A stretch of 64,000 bases of DNA from Clostridia bacterium (lineage in GTDB: Bacteria; Bacillota; Clostridia; Oscillospirales; CAG-272), in NCBI GenBank assembly GCA_017472255.1, contig JAFUQU010000011.1:283072-347071 (forward strand). Reading direction: 5' to 3'. A program made the translations under genes and the position numbers. Of the stretch, positions 1-6,729 are shown piece after piece (the stretch's first letter is position 1; every line of letters begins with the position of its first letter). Below the pieces are notes generated by a model. The model saw nothing but the letters and a program-made list of their open reading frames with translations, searched no databases and was not told the DNA's origin.

Positions 1-147
1 GAGACCGACGTCTGCGTGGACGGCGAAATCGAGCGGGTAAAGGAAGCGGTCTTCCGCGTGCTTCCGAAGGCCGTGCGCTTTGTTCTGCCCGTGGGGGTGA
101 GCTGCCTTTGCACCAAAGAGGCGATGGAACGGGGTATTGTATATTGA
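1..147 (+). CDS. C-terminal fragment of a truncated gene
   Basis: An open frame enters from the left edge and ends at TGA 145-147, giving the last 48 residues of a protein whose start lies outside the window. The tail contains two Cys residues close together (S-C-L-C-T) and ends in RGIVY. I cannot assign a family from so short a piece. It converges with the membrane protein gene to its right, and the hairpin just after its stop probably ends both transcripts. Confidence 0.55.
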   Translation, partial: ETDVCVDGEIERVKEAVFRVLPKAVRFVLPVGVSCLCTKEAMERGIVY

Positions 148-149
148 AA

Positions 150-176
150 AACAGCCTGCGCTTGGCGCAGGCTGTT
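150..176 (-). terminator. Rho-independent terminator of the 185-1801 gene
   Basis: Eleven-base inverted repeat AACAGCCTGCG / CGCAGGCTGTT around a 5-nt loop. Read on the minus strand it is followed by a T-run, so it ends the minus-strand membrane protein gene; it may also stop the convergent gene from the left edge. Confidence 0.8.
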
Positions 177-184
177 GGTATTTC

Positions 185-1801
185 TCATTCCGGCATCGAT
201 TCATAAACCACAGGCGTGTCGCTGGGCAGATCGCACAGCAGCATAAGCACGCCCTGGTGGTAGGGATCGTCGTAGGGCATCGTGTATTTGTACCAGCCGT
301 TGTTCAGATAGTACAGCACCAGCGGCTCGGAGCGATCGGAGGCTTTGTAGGCTGCAACCTGCGCGGCGTTGCGTTCGTGAACGGCTGCGTTGTCGCGGTA
401 GCCCATGGTTACACTGCCGAACTGCGCAAGGCAGAGGCATAGCAGCGCCAGCCCGCCGATCTGCGCCTGCTTTCCGCGCACAAGGTACGCCAGCCCCGCC
501 GACGCCAGCACAAGCAGCACCAGCAGAATCACAAAACCGCCCGCCGACACCATATACGACGGCAGCAGCGTGAACACCAGCCCCGCCAGCGCCATATACA
601 GCCCCCGTCCGCGATACTTCACAATCCATCGCACAACGGGCACCATCAGCATGACGGCGCTGATAAGAATGGTGCGCGGACCGAACTCGGGAGAGACGAG
701 CATAGCGGTCTGAACCGCGACGGCGCACCAGACAAAGAAAAGCTCGTCGATTTCCCCGTCCCGGAAGTAGCGCACCACCGTCCAGATCATGACGGCGGTC
801 AGTGGGAGAATCAGAATCAGGATGCACCATGTTTCAGCCAGCATTTCGTGTCTGGAAACGATGCCCCAGACGTACAGCCCCAGCGCCAGCGCGGTTACGC
901 CGCCCAGAAGCATGGGCAGAGGATTGCGGTCGGATTTGTGCCGGAAGCATCCGGCGAGGATAAGCACAAACAGCGCGCAGATTACCAGAAACAGTCCGTA
1001 GGTGCCGAAAACCTCGGCGGTCAGCGGCAGGAGATTTCGTTTGATCCGCCCGAAGATGGACATGGCGTAGAAATCGGGATAGTAGGTGGTGCGCACGCTG
1101 TTGCCGGGGGCAAGGAGCAGGGTGGCGAAGCCGGTCAGCGAGGCGGGAAGGGTCAGCCACCATGTGAGCTTGGGCAGGCGGCGTTTAACGACGAAGGCGG
1201 ACACGAGGAAGCACAGCACCACCAGCAGCGACGCGGCGGAAGCCTGTTCGGTGGTAGCGGACGCGATCAGCGCCAGTCCAACCAGATACCAGGCGTTTTT
1301 CTCCCGCTCGAAGGCTTTGCGGAACAGGTAGTAGAACCAGAGCGTCACGGTGACGGGAAAGAGGTAGTTCAGCGAACCGGTCGCCCAGTAGACGCTTTGA
1401 CGGAGGATGGTCAGGTTGACCACGCCGAAGAAACCGCAGGCGGCAGAAAGGGTAAGCTGATACTCACGGCGGCGCTGGGCGAAATCATCCGTCCATGCGC
1501 GGGCGGCGATCCGGGCGGCGGCAAGCACCAGCAGCGCGAGGGTGGCGACGTTAAACACCCGCCACGACCAGATCGACCAGCCCAGCAGCAGTTCATCGAT
1601 GAGATGGACGAGGGCGCGTCCGTTGGTCTGGGTATAGTGGAAGATATTTTCGCTGAGCATATAGTCAGCGCCGTTGCCGACGAAGGCGGCGTAATAATAA
1701 TCATCCCCGAAGTAGGTGGTAAAGCAGCAGGTAAGCGCGTGGATGGTGAGGAAAACAGCGAAGACGATATGATGCCAGTGACGGGTGAGGAATGCTTTCA
1801 T
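185..1801 (-). CDS. polytopic membrane protein, DUF6056-like
   Basis: A 538-residue protein made mostly of hydrophobic helices, probably ten or more. The N-terminus resembles DUF6056/GtrII-like membrane proteins: a first membrane helix, then an acidic FGDDYYY motif and a TNGRALVHL motif, the pattern of GT-C type glycosyltransferase-like membrane proteins. An in-frame start exists 66 nt further upstream, but the ATG at 1801 is preceded by AAAGGA at good spacing and begins with MKAFL plus a hydrophobic segment, so I prefer it. Transfer of a sugar to a lipid-linked or surface glycan is inference from the family; no partner gene is adjacent. Confidence 0.75.
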   Translation of the reverse strand: MKAFLTRHWHHIVFAVFLTIHALTCCFTTYFGDDYYYAAFVGNGADYMLSENIFHYTQTNGRALVHLIDELLLGWSIWSWRVFNVATLALLVLAAARIAARAWTDDFAQRRREYQLTLSAACGFFGVVNLTILRQSVYWATGSLNYLFPVTVTLWFYYLFRKAFEREKNAWYLVGLALIASATTEQASAASLLVVLCFLVSAFVVKRRLPKLTWWLTLPASLTGFATLLLAPGNSVRTTYYPDFYAMSIFGRIKRNLLPLTAEVFGTYGLFLVICALFVLILAGCFRHKSDRNPLPMLLGGVTALALGLYVWGIVSRHEMLAETWCILILILPLTAVMIWTVVRYFRDGEIDELFFVWCAVAVQTAMLVSPEFGPRTILISAVMLMVPVVRWIVKYRGRGLYMALAGLVFTLLPSYMVSAGGFVILLVLLVLASAGLAYLVRGKQAQIGGLALLCLCLAQFGSVTMGYRDNAAVHERNAAQVAAYKASDRSEPLVLYYLNNGWYKYTMPYDDPYHQGVLMLLCDLPSDTPVVYESMPE

Positions 1802-1885
1802 GGGCTTGTCCTTTGCGGGTGTGATCGATAATAGGTATATGATATCACCGAAATGGATTGATGTCAAGAGGGGATTTGTTAAAAT

Positions 1886-2335
1886 TTAGTTCGTGTCTGT
1901 AAAAGAACCGAGGTTGCTGATTGCAAGCCCGGCTTTTTTTGCTTTGTCGTAAAATTTATATGCGTTGCTTGTGGAATGGTTAATATAGCAGATTAATGCC
2001 TGGGAGTTTTTCAGCATCCATAAATTACGATGAGGAATAGCAAATCGTCTCGGTACAGTTTCCATATTCTCCGGGTATAAGGTATCCAATGGATGTTCAG
2101 CCTGAATAAATCGGGAATGCTCGGGGAAGTAAGCCAATACCTCGATGGGCGTAATGTGCGGATGGATTTGTTTCAGTTTGTTTAATGCCTGAATGACGAG
2201 CGCGTCAAACGAGCCTTGATTGCCAACATAGAAGGTTATATAGCCTTCATGAATTTTTTGTTCGATTGCACAGCAGAGTTCCTTATAAATTTCAGATGGT
2301 GCGTTACGGTGTCCGATAAAAGTACAGGTTGGCAT
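1886..2335 (-). CDS. SLOG-fold nucleotide-sensing protein (DUF1273/YpsA-like)
   Basis: A 149-residue protein with the features of the SLOG/YpsA (DUF1273) group: an N-terminal TFIGHR motif, a glycine-rich VGNQGSFDALV turn near residues 37-47, and a C-terminal RNLWMLKNSQALICYINH segment that matches the conserved end of this family. These Rossmann-like proteins are thought to bind nucleotide-type ligands. It is transcribed divergently from an XRE repressor, and the intervening DNA carries a consensus promoter plus repeated AGCAAT motifs, so the repressor probably controls it. The biochemical role is unknown. Confidence 0.75.
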   Translation of the reverse strand: MPTCTFIGHRNAPSEIYKELCCAIEQKIHEGYITFYVGNQGSFDALVIQALNKLKQIHPHITPIEVLAYFPEHSRFIQAEHPLDTLYPENMETVPRRFAIPHRNLWMLKNSQALICYINHSTSNAYKFYDKAKKAGLAISNLGSFTDTN

Positions 2336-2368
2336 AATAATTCTCCTAATTTAGCAATTGATAGCTAT

Positions 2369-2397
2369 ATTATATCACAAGTAATTTCATATGTCAA
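2369..2397 (-). promoter_or_regulatory. promoter of the SLOG gene
   Basis: On the minus strand TTGACA (2397-2392), a 17-nt spacer and TATAAT (2374-2369), directed into the gene at 2335. AGCAAT motifs lie at 2353-2358 near the expected transcript start and at 2404-2417 just upstream of the -35 box. Confidence 0.8.
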
Positions 2398-2403
2398 TAT
2401 TCC

Positions 2404-2417
2404 AGCAATCTATTGCT
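2404..2417. promoter_or_regulatory. candidate XRE operator
   Basis: Perfect palindrome AGCAAT-CT-ATTGCT in the divergent intergenic region, with a further TAGCAAT at 2352-2358. Its position between the two divergent genes suits binding by the adjacent HTH protein and autoregulation. Confidence 0.45.
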
Positions 2418-2476
2418 AATCTTGAATGAATAATCTGATATGATAATTGTAAATAATTATCTGTCAGGAGAACAAC

Positions 2477-2734
2477 ATGAATTACGGTGAGATTATTAGA
2501 AAGCGGATTGTGGATTTATGCCAGCAGCGTGGAATATCCACAAACAAGCTCGCTTCAATGTGTGGCATATGGCAGTCAACCGTTGAGAGCATTTTGAAAG
2601 GAAGATCGAATAATCCAAAGTTGAAAACCCTCCATAAAATTGCCAACGGGTTGTCCATGACGGTGTCAGAATTTCTCGATTTCCCGGAATTGAATGAATA
2701 TTCGTTTGCGGATATGGAGGAAGAGGAAGATTGA
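2477..2734 (+). CDS. XRE-family helix-turn-helix regulator
   Basis: An 85-residue single-domain DNA-binding protein of the Cro/C1 (XRE) type. The helix-turn-helix spans about residues 18-58: RGISTNKLASMCGI, then STVESILKGRSNNPKLKTL and HKIANGLSMTVSEFL. The acidic tail (EEEED) follows the domain. Preceded by CAGGAG at correct distance. It lies divergently from the SLOG protein and is the likely repressor of both genes. Short XRE proteins like this occur both as phage-type repressors and as regulators of small operons; nothing phage-like is nearby. Confidence 0.85.
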   Translation: MNYGEIIRKRIVDLCQQRGISTNKLASMCGIWQSTVESILKGRSNNPKLKTLHKIANGLSMTVSEFLDFPELNEYSFADMEEEED

Positions 2735-2748
2735 ATATGCGGATGGTG

Positions 2749-2847
2749 CGGAGCGACAACGCGACCAACGGTCGCATGGCGTCGCTCCCTACGGACGGTC
2801 GGCGTACAAACCCTTTGTCTGTAGGGAGCGACGCCCTCGTCGCTCCG
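2749..2847. repeat. intergenic palindromic element, GGGAGCGACG type
   Basis: A nested palindrome. Outer arms CGGAGCGAC (2749-2757) and GTCGCTCCG (2839-2847); long inner arms at 2779-2796 and 2817-2834 (18 nt, one mismatch, core GCGTCGCTCCCTAC); and a small GCGACC-AAC-GGTCGC hairpin at 2761-2775. No gene is supported here. The GCCCTCGTCGC core recurs in the element at 27798-27925, so this looks like a member of a dispersed REP/MITE-like family. Confidence 0.65.
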
Positions 2848-2956
2848 TCCCCCATCGCTCGCCGCTTCTGCAATTGTCGCCGCCCGCCACCGGGTAGTTT
2901 GCCTTTGGCAATGGCGTTTAGCTTGTGAACGAAAAGTTAAATCTTGATTGCTGCTG

Positions 2957-2985
2957 TTGATTTTTTGCCGCGATAGATGTATAAT
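2957..2985 (+). promoter_or_regulatory. promoter of the solitary antitoxin gene
   Basis: TTGATT (2957-2962), 17-nt spacer, TATAAT (2980-2985), 30 nt before the ATG at 3016. Confidence 0.6.
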
Positions 2986-3015
2986 ATAAGTAGTAACTGA
3001 TTGGGAGGAATGTAT

Positions 3016-3234
3016 ATGTCAATCACATTAGCTGAACTGGAAAAGAACCCGACAAAGTACATTCTTCTTTCCGCAAAAGAGGATGTCTATATCGTTACGG
3101 AAAGCAACATTACACTTAAACTTGTCAATCCGAATCAGGAAAGAATTGATGCGGCAAAATCATTATTCGGAATTTTAGCTGGCGATACCACAACACTTGA
3201 AGAAGCGCGTGACGAAAGATTAAGTAAAATATAG
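3016..3234 (+). CDS. solitary Phd/YefM-like antitoxin
   Basis: A 72-residue protein starting MSITLAELEKNPTKYI, with the pattern of prevent-host-death antitoxins: an N-terminal Phd fold (about residues 1-40) followed by a short C-terminal neutralising segment (SLFGIL...TLEEARDERL) of the sort that in relatives binds a PIN-domain toxin. The ATG at 3016 has GGGAGG seven nt upstream; the ATG at 3010 is too close to it. No toxin gene follows: a terminator starts 9 nt after the stop. It is therefore an orphan antitoxin or a remnant of a lost pair. Confidence 0.75.
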   Translation: MSITLAELEKNPTKYILLSAKEDVYIVTESNITLKLVNPNQERIDAAKSLFGILAGDTTTLEEARDERLSKI

Positions 3235-3242
3235 AATATCAT

Positions 3243-3267
3243 AAAGGAGGAGCTGCGCTCCTCCTTT
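3243..3267. terminator. bidirectional terminator
   Basis: Inverted repeat AAAGGAGGAGC / GCTCCTCCTTT with a 3-nt loop, between the convergent antitoxin and spoIID genes. Confidence 0.75.
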
Positions 3268-3272
3268 GCATT

Positions 3273-4133
3273 TCACCCCACCTCGCAGCCGGGATAATAG
3301 TGCGCGAGAATCTCCCGATAGCCGCAGCCGCGGGACGCCATGGCGTCCGCGCCGCGCTGACTCATGCCCACGCCATGCCCATAGCCCGCCGCCGTCAGCC
3401 GAAGCATATCCCCGTCCCACCGCGCTGTAAGCGCGGTGGAGCGCAGCCCAAACAGTGCCCGCGCCTCCGTTCCCGTCAACGTCAGATTGCCGATTCCCAG
3501 CGTCCCGCAGCGCCCGCTGCTGTTGGACGCCCATTCCAGCGAACGCCCGCCGTCCCAATCCGGCAGAAGCGACGCCACCTCCGCCGACGTCAGCGTGACC
3601 TCCGTCAAATCCACCGCTTCCTCGCTTGTAACCGACACCAGATAGGGAAGCGCCCCCTGCCATACGTTCTCCGACGCTTCCGTCGCGCCCGGCGAACTGG
3701 CGTGCCATACCGCGCAGATCGGCTCACCCTCGTATGTCAAAACCTCCCCCGCCGTCGCTTCCACCGCCGCCCGAACGATTTCCACCGACCGACGGGCGTA
3801 GTCCTCGCCAAACCGGGCGGCGAGATCGGCTTCCGTGGTGAAGCCGCAGCAATGCGCCGGGCTGTCGCATACGTCCGCGCCCTCATGCTGACGCGCACCC
3901 GTCTGCTTGCAGTAGAGATAGTAGGTTCGCGCCGCCACCGCCTGCGCTTTGATCGCTTCCTCGCCGAAGGTGTACGGCACCTCGCCCAACACCACCCCTG
4001 TCACATATTCCTCCAGCGTCAGCTCGAGGGTGCCGCCGCCGCACGCCATCGTAAGCGTTTCCGCCGCGCTTATGGGATGGCAAAGCATCGCAGCTGCGGC
4101 GAATAATGCAAGAATTCGAATTGCACATTTCAT
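3273..4133 (-). CDS. spoIID: stage II sporulation protein D (lytic transglycosylase)
   Basis: A 286-residue protein with an N-terminal signal/anchor (residues 1-23) and the SpoIID/LytB domain. Diagnostic stretches are EEYVTGVVLGEVP (the Glu before VP corresponds to the catalytic Glu of the family), EAIKAQAVAARTYY, the AVWHASSPGATEAS segment and the C-terminal GHGVGMSQRGADAMA. SpoIID degrades septal peptidoglycan with SpoIIM and SpoIIP so that the mother-cell membrane can engulf the forespore. No spoIIM or spoIIP is adjacent, and the gene appears to be monocistronic. Its presence indicates a spore-forming lineage. Confidence 0.93.
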   Translation of the reverse strand: MKCAIRILALFAAAAMLCHPISAAETLTMACGGGTLELTLEEYVTGVVLGEVPYTFGEEAIKAQAVAARTYYLYCKQTGARQHEGADVCDSPAHCCGFTTEADLAARFGEDYARRSVEIVRAAVEATAGEVLTYEGEPICAVWHASSPGATEASENVWQGALPYLVSVTSEEAVDLTEVTLTSAEVASLLPDWDGGRSLEWASNSSGRCGTLGIGNLTLTGTEARALFGLRSTALTARWDGDMLRLTAAGYGHGVGMSQRGADAMASRGCGYREILAHYYPGCEVG

Positions 4134-4214
4134 AGCAAATCCCTCATTTCAGACTGTATTGTGTTAATTTTCTGCCAAACCTTAAAATTACTTTGCAATA
4201 TTTCAATTTACCTC

Positions 4215-4243
4215 TTGCATTTTCTGCAAAGATGTGGTATAAT
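4215..4243 (+). promoter_or_regulatory. citrate synthase promoter
   Basis: TTGCAT (4215-4220), 17-nt spacer, TATAAT (4238-4243). The spacer contains TGCAA, so TTGCA...TGCAA forms a small inverted repeat over the -35 box, a possible operator. Confidence 0.7.
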
Positions 4244-4291
4244 ATCAAATAACCTAAAGTGCTAAAGCAAATTCCTGGGGGTATCCATATT

Positions 4292-5689
4292 ATGATGAAC
4301 AAATCCTTTATTCCTAGCTCTTCCGCCGCTACCGAAACAGCTGAACTGTTCGATTCGCTGATTACCGGCTGCCGGGAGAATTATTCCATTCCCGCGTCCG
4401 CCTTCACAAACTACAACGTCAAGCGCGGTCTCCGCAACCCCGACGGAACCGGCGTCATGGCGGGCATCACCAAAATCGGCAACGCCCACGGTTACATTAT
4501 CAACGAGGGCGATAAAATTTCCATTGACGGCGAACTTTACTACCGCGGCTACAACGTGGCCGACCTCATCCGCGGCTATACGCAGGAGGGTCGCTACGGC
4601 TTCGAAGAAACCGCCTATCTGCTTTTCTTCGGCGATCTGCCCACAAAGCGCCAGCTGGACGACTTCGACAAGCTGCTGGATTCCTACCGCTTCCTGCCGC
4701 CCCGCTTCACCGAGGACGTGATCATGAAAGCGCCCACGCCCTCCCTGATGAACAAAATCGCTACCGGCGTGCTCTCCCTTTACGCCTACGACGAGAACCC
4801 CGACGAAACCAGCCTGGAAAATATGCTCCGCCAGAGTATGCAGCTTCTGGCGCGCCTGCCCATCATCGCCGCGCAGGCTTACGCCTTCAACCGCAGCTAT
4901 TTCTTCGGCGAAAGCCTGAACATACATAACCCGCAGAACAACCTGTCCACCGCCCAGAACTTCCTGCGCATCATGCGCCCCGACTGCTCCTTCACCGAGG
5001 AGGAAGCCAAGCTGCTTGACCTCTGTCTGGTGCTTCACGCCGAGCACGGCGGCGGTAACAACTCCGCCTTCACCTGCCGCGTGGTTTCCTCGTCCGGCAC
5101 CGACACCTATTCCGCCATCGCATCGGCCATCACGTCGCTGAAGGGTCCCAAGCACGGCGGCGCAAACCTGAAGGTGCAGGAGATGTTCGACTGCATTAAA
5201 GAGGGCGTGCAGGATTGGAACGACGATGAGGAGATCATCTCCTTCCTCGAGAAGCTGCTTCGCGGCGAGGAGGGCGACCATTCCGGTCTGATTTATGGTA
5301 TGGGTCACGCCATTTACACCCTGTCCGACCCCCGCGCCGTCACGCTGAAGCATTACGCCAGAAGCCTCGCCGAGGGCACGGAATACGAGCGCGAATTCGA
5401 CCTGCTGGAGTCGGTGGAACGCCTGACCCCCGCCGTTTACTCCCGCTACAAGCAGATCGATAAGAATATATGCGCCAACGTTGACCTTTATTCGGGGCTT
5501 GTCTATCGGATGCTGGGCATCCCCACCGAGCTGTACACGCCGCTGTTCGCCATCGCCAGAATCGCGGGCTGGTGCGCGCACCGCATCGAGGAGGTCTGCA
5601 CAGGCAAGAAGATCATCCGCCCGGCGTACAAAGCCATCGCGAAGCCCCGCGAATATGCGCCTCTTGAAGTGCGTAAGACTGAATTCTGA
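4292..5689 (+). CDS. gltA: citrate synthase
   Basis: A 465-residue type I/II citrate synthase condensing acetyl-CoA with oxaloacetate. Conserved stretches include ISIDGELYYRGYNVADLI, the active-site His region HAEHGGGNNSAF, GPKHGGANLKV, the second His in IYGMGHAIYTLSDPRA, and WCAHRIEE near the C-terminus. The ATG at 4292 (MMNKSF) is preceded by a G-rich SD; an upstream in-frame start adds 11 residues without a better ribosome site. It stands alone without aconitase or isocitrate dehydrogenase, consistent with glutamate synthesis by a partial TCA cycle in an anaerobe (inference). A 2-methylcitrate synthase is an alternative, but no prp genes are near. Confidence 0.92.
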   Translation: MMNKSFIPSSSAATETAELFDSLITGCRENYSIPASAFTNYNVKRGLRNPDGTGVMAGITKIGNAHGYIINEGDKISIDGELYYRGYNVADLIRGYTQEGRYGFEETAYLLFFGDLPTKRQLDDFDKLLDSYRFLPPRFTEDVIMKAPTPSLMNKIATGVLSLYAYDENPDETSLENMLRQSMQLLARLPIIAAQAYAFNRSYFFGESLNIHNPQNNLSTAQNFLRIMRPDCSFTEEEAKLLDLCLVLHAEHGGGNNSAFTCRVVSSSGTDTYSAIASAITSLKGPKHGGANLKVQEMFDCIKEGVQDWNDDEEIISFLEKLLRGEEGDHSGLIYGMGHAIYTLSDPRAVTLKHYARSLAEGTEYEREFDLLESVERLTPAVYSRYKQIDKNICANVDLYSGLVYRMLGIPTELYTPLFAIARIAGWCAHRIEEVCTGKKIIRPAYKAIAKPREYAPLEVRKTEF

Positions 5690-5731
5690 TTCCATTTAAG
5701 CAAAAATAAATAAAGAGAGAGGTAAAGACAA

Positions 5732-6559
5732 ATGGAAAACAAAACTAATCGGGGGGGGGCATTACCAGCCTTCCTGATCGCCCTGATCGGCACGATCATC
5801 AGCTTCATCCTTGACCGAGTGCCTGTGCTGTCGAATTTGATCTACAGCATGATGCACAATGCGGAGACGAGCGCCATCTTGAACACGATGCGGATGATCA
5901 GCATCGCCGTTATGTTCGTCGTGCTGCTGCTTATGGCAGTGATCTACATGAAGGGCATCACCAAGTGGAAGGTCAATCCGCTGCTGCTGATTCTGATGCC
6001 GCTGATTGCGTCCGCCGCCTCGAATTTCGTATCGTCGAAGATCGGTGCTGTACTGCAAACAGGCGGCATGACTTTGATTGCGCCGATCATGTGGTGTATC
6101 TACGCCGTCGTCGACTTTATCTGCTATTTCGTATGCCTGCTGATTCTGTTGAAGTGCTCCGAGCGGATTTCGCCCCGCAAGCCTGCAGGCGCGAAGCTCG
6201 ATATCGCCATCATCGTCCTTTTCATCGCCATCGGCGCGGTATTTGAGATGCTGGTCTTCGGCATGGATATGTATGAGCTGGCGTGGGTCGGCGGAATCTT
6301 CGTCGGTCTGGCGATTTTCTTCGGCGTGCGTCTGCCGGGCGCGCTTCTGCGCGACCGCTTTGTAAGCCTGGGCGACTTCGGCGGCATGACCTACGAGCAG
6401 ATTTCCAAGAAGGTCGGACGCTGCAACGCCGAATCCTTCACCGTGGACGCGACGGGCGAGAGCATCGTCGTGCGCCAGTGGTTAGCTCCCGGCTACCACA
6501 TTTCGCTGGTCTTCAAGAACGATCTCTGCGTCGGCAAAAACCACGAAGCCACGGTATAA
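5732..6559 (+). CDS. membrane protein of unknown function with a 9-G tract at codons 7-10
   Basis: A 275-residue protein with about five or six hydrophobic helices in the first 190 residues, then a soluble C-terminal part of about 80 residues (GGMTYEQISKKVGR...ESFTVDATGESIVVRQWL) that may form a small beta-rich domain. I do not recognise a family. The start ATG 5732 has AGAGAGG upstream. The striking feature is a run of nine G at 5751-5759 (codons 7-10, R-G-G-A), where gain or loss of one base would abolish translation. It follows citrate synthase by 42 nt with no visible terminator between, so the two may be cotranscribed. Confidence 0.75.
   Translation: MENKTNRGGALPAFLIALIGTIISFILDRVPVLSNLIYSMMHNAETSAILNTMRMISIAVMFVVLLLMAVIYMKGITKWKVNPLLLILMPLIASAASNFVSSKIGAVLQTGGMTLIAPIMWCIYAVVDFICYFVCLLILLKCSERISPRKPAGAKLDIAIIVLFIAIGAVFEMLVFGMDMYELAWVGGIFVGLAIFFGVRLPGALLRDRFVSLGDFGGMTYEQISKKVGRCNAESFTVDATGESIVVRQWLAPGYHISLVFKNDLCVGKNHEATV
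5751..5759 (+). repeat. homopolymeric G tract inside a coding region
   Basis: Nine consecutive G bases within codons 7-10 of the membrane protein gene; the present length keeps the frame open. This is a potential slipped-strand site. Confidence 0.8.
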
Positions 6560-6580
6560 ATTCCATATAATACCTTTCCA

Positions 6581-6616
6581 AACGGACGTTATTGTGAGAT
6601 AACGTCCGTTTTTTCA
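6581..6616 (+). terminator. Rho-independent terminator
   Basis: Inverted repeat AACGGACGTTAT / ATAACGTCCGTT with a 6-nt loop, followed by TTTT, after the membrane protein gene. Confidence 0.85.
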
Positions 6617-6619
6617 TCT

Positions 6620-6654
6620 ACGAAAATGTTTCGTGATTTTCGAAAATGTTTCGT
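6620..6654. promoter_or_regulatory. tandem palindromic regulator sites, ACGAAA-N3-TTTCGT
   Basis: Two copies of a 15-bp palindrome, ACGAAAATGTTTCGT (6620-6634) and TCGAAAATGTTTCGT (6640-6654), exactly 20 bp apart, on one helical face. The second ends 11 nt upstream of the -35 box of the solute-binding protein promoter. The same palindrome lies at 15019-15033, 10 nt before another promoter. The placement suggests an activator. Confidence 0.65.
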
Positions 6655-6665
6655 TCGCGAATCAA

Positions 6666-6695
6666 TTGACACCCGGCGATGCAAAATGCTATAAT
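6666..6695 (+). promoter_or_regulatory. promoter of the first solute-binding protein
   Basis: TTGACA (6666-6671), 18-nt spacer, TATAAT (6690-6695). Confidence 0.8.
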
Positions 6696-6729
6696 AGGGA
6701 CGTAATCAAAATTTCAGGAGGATTCAACC

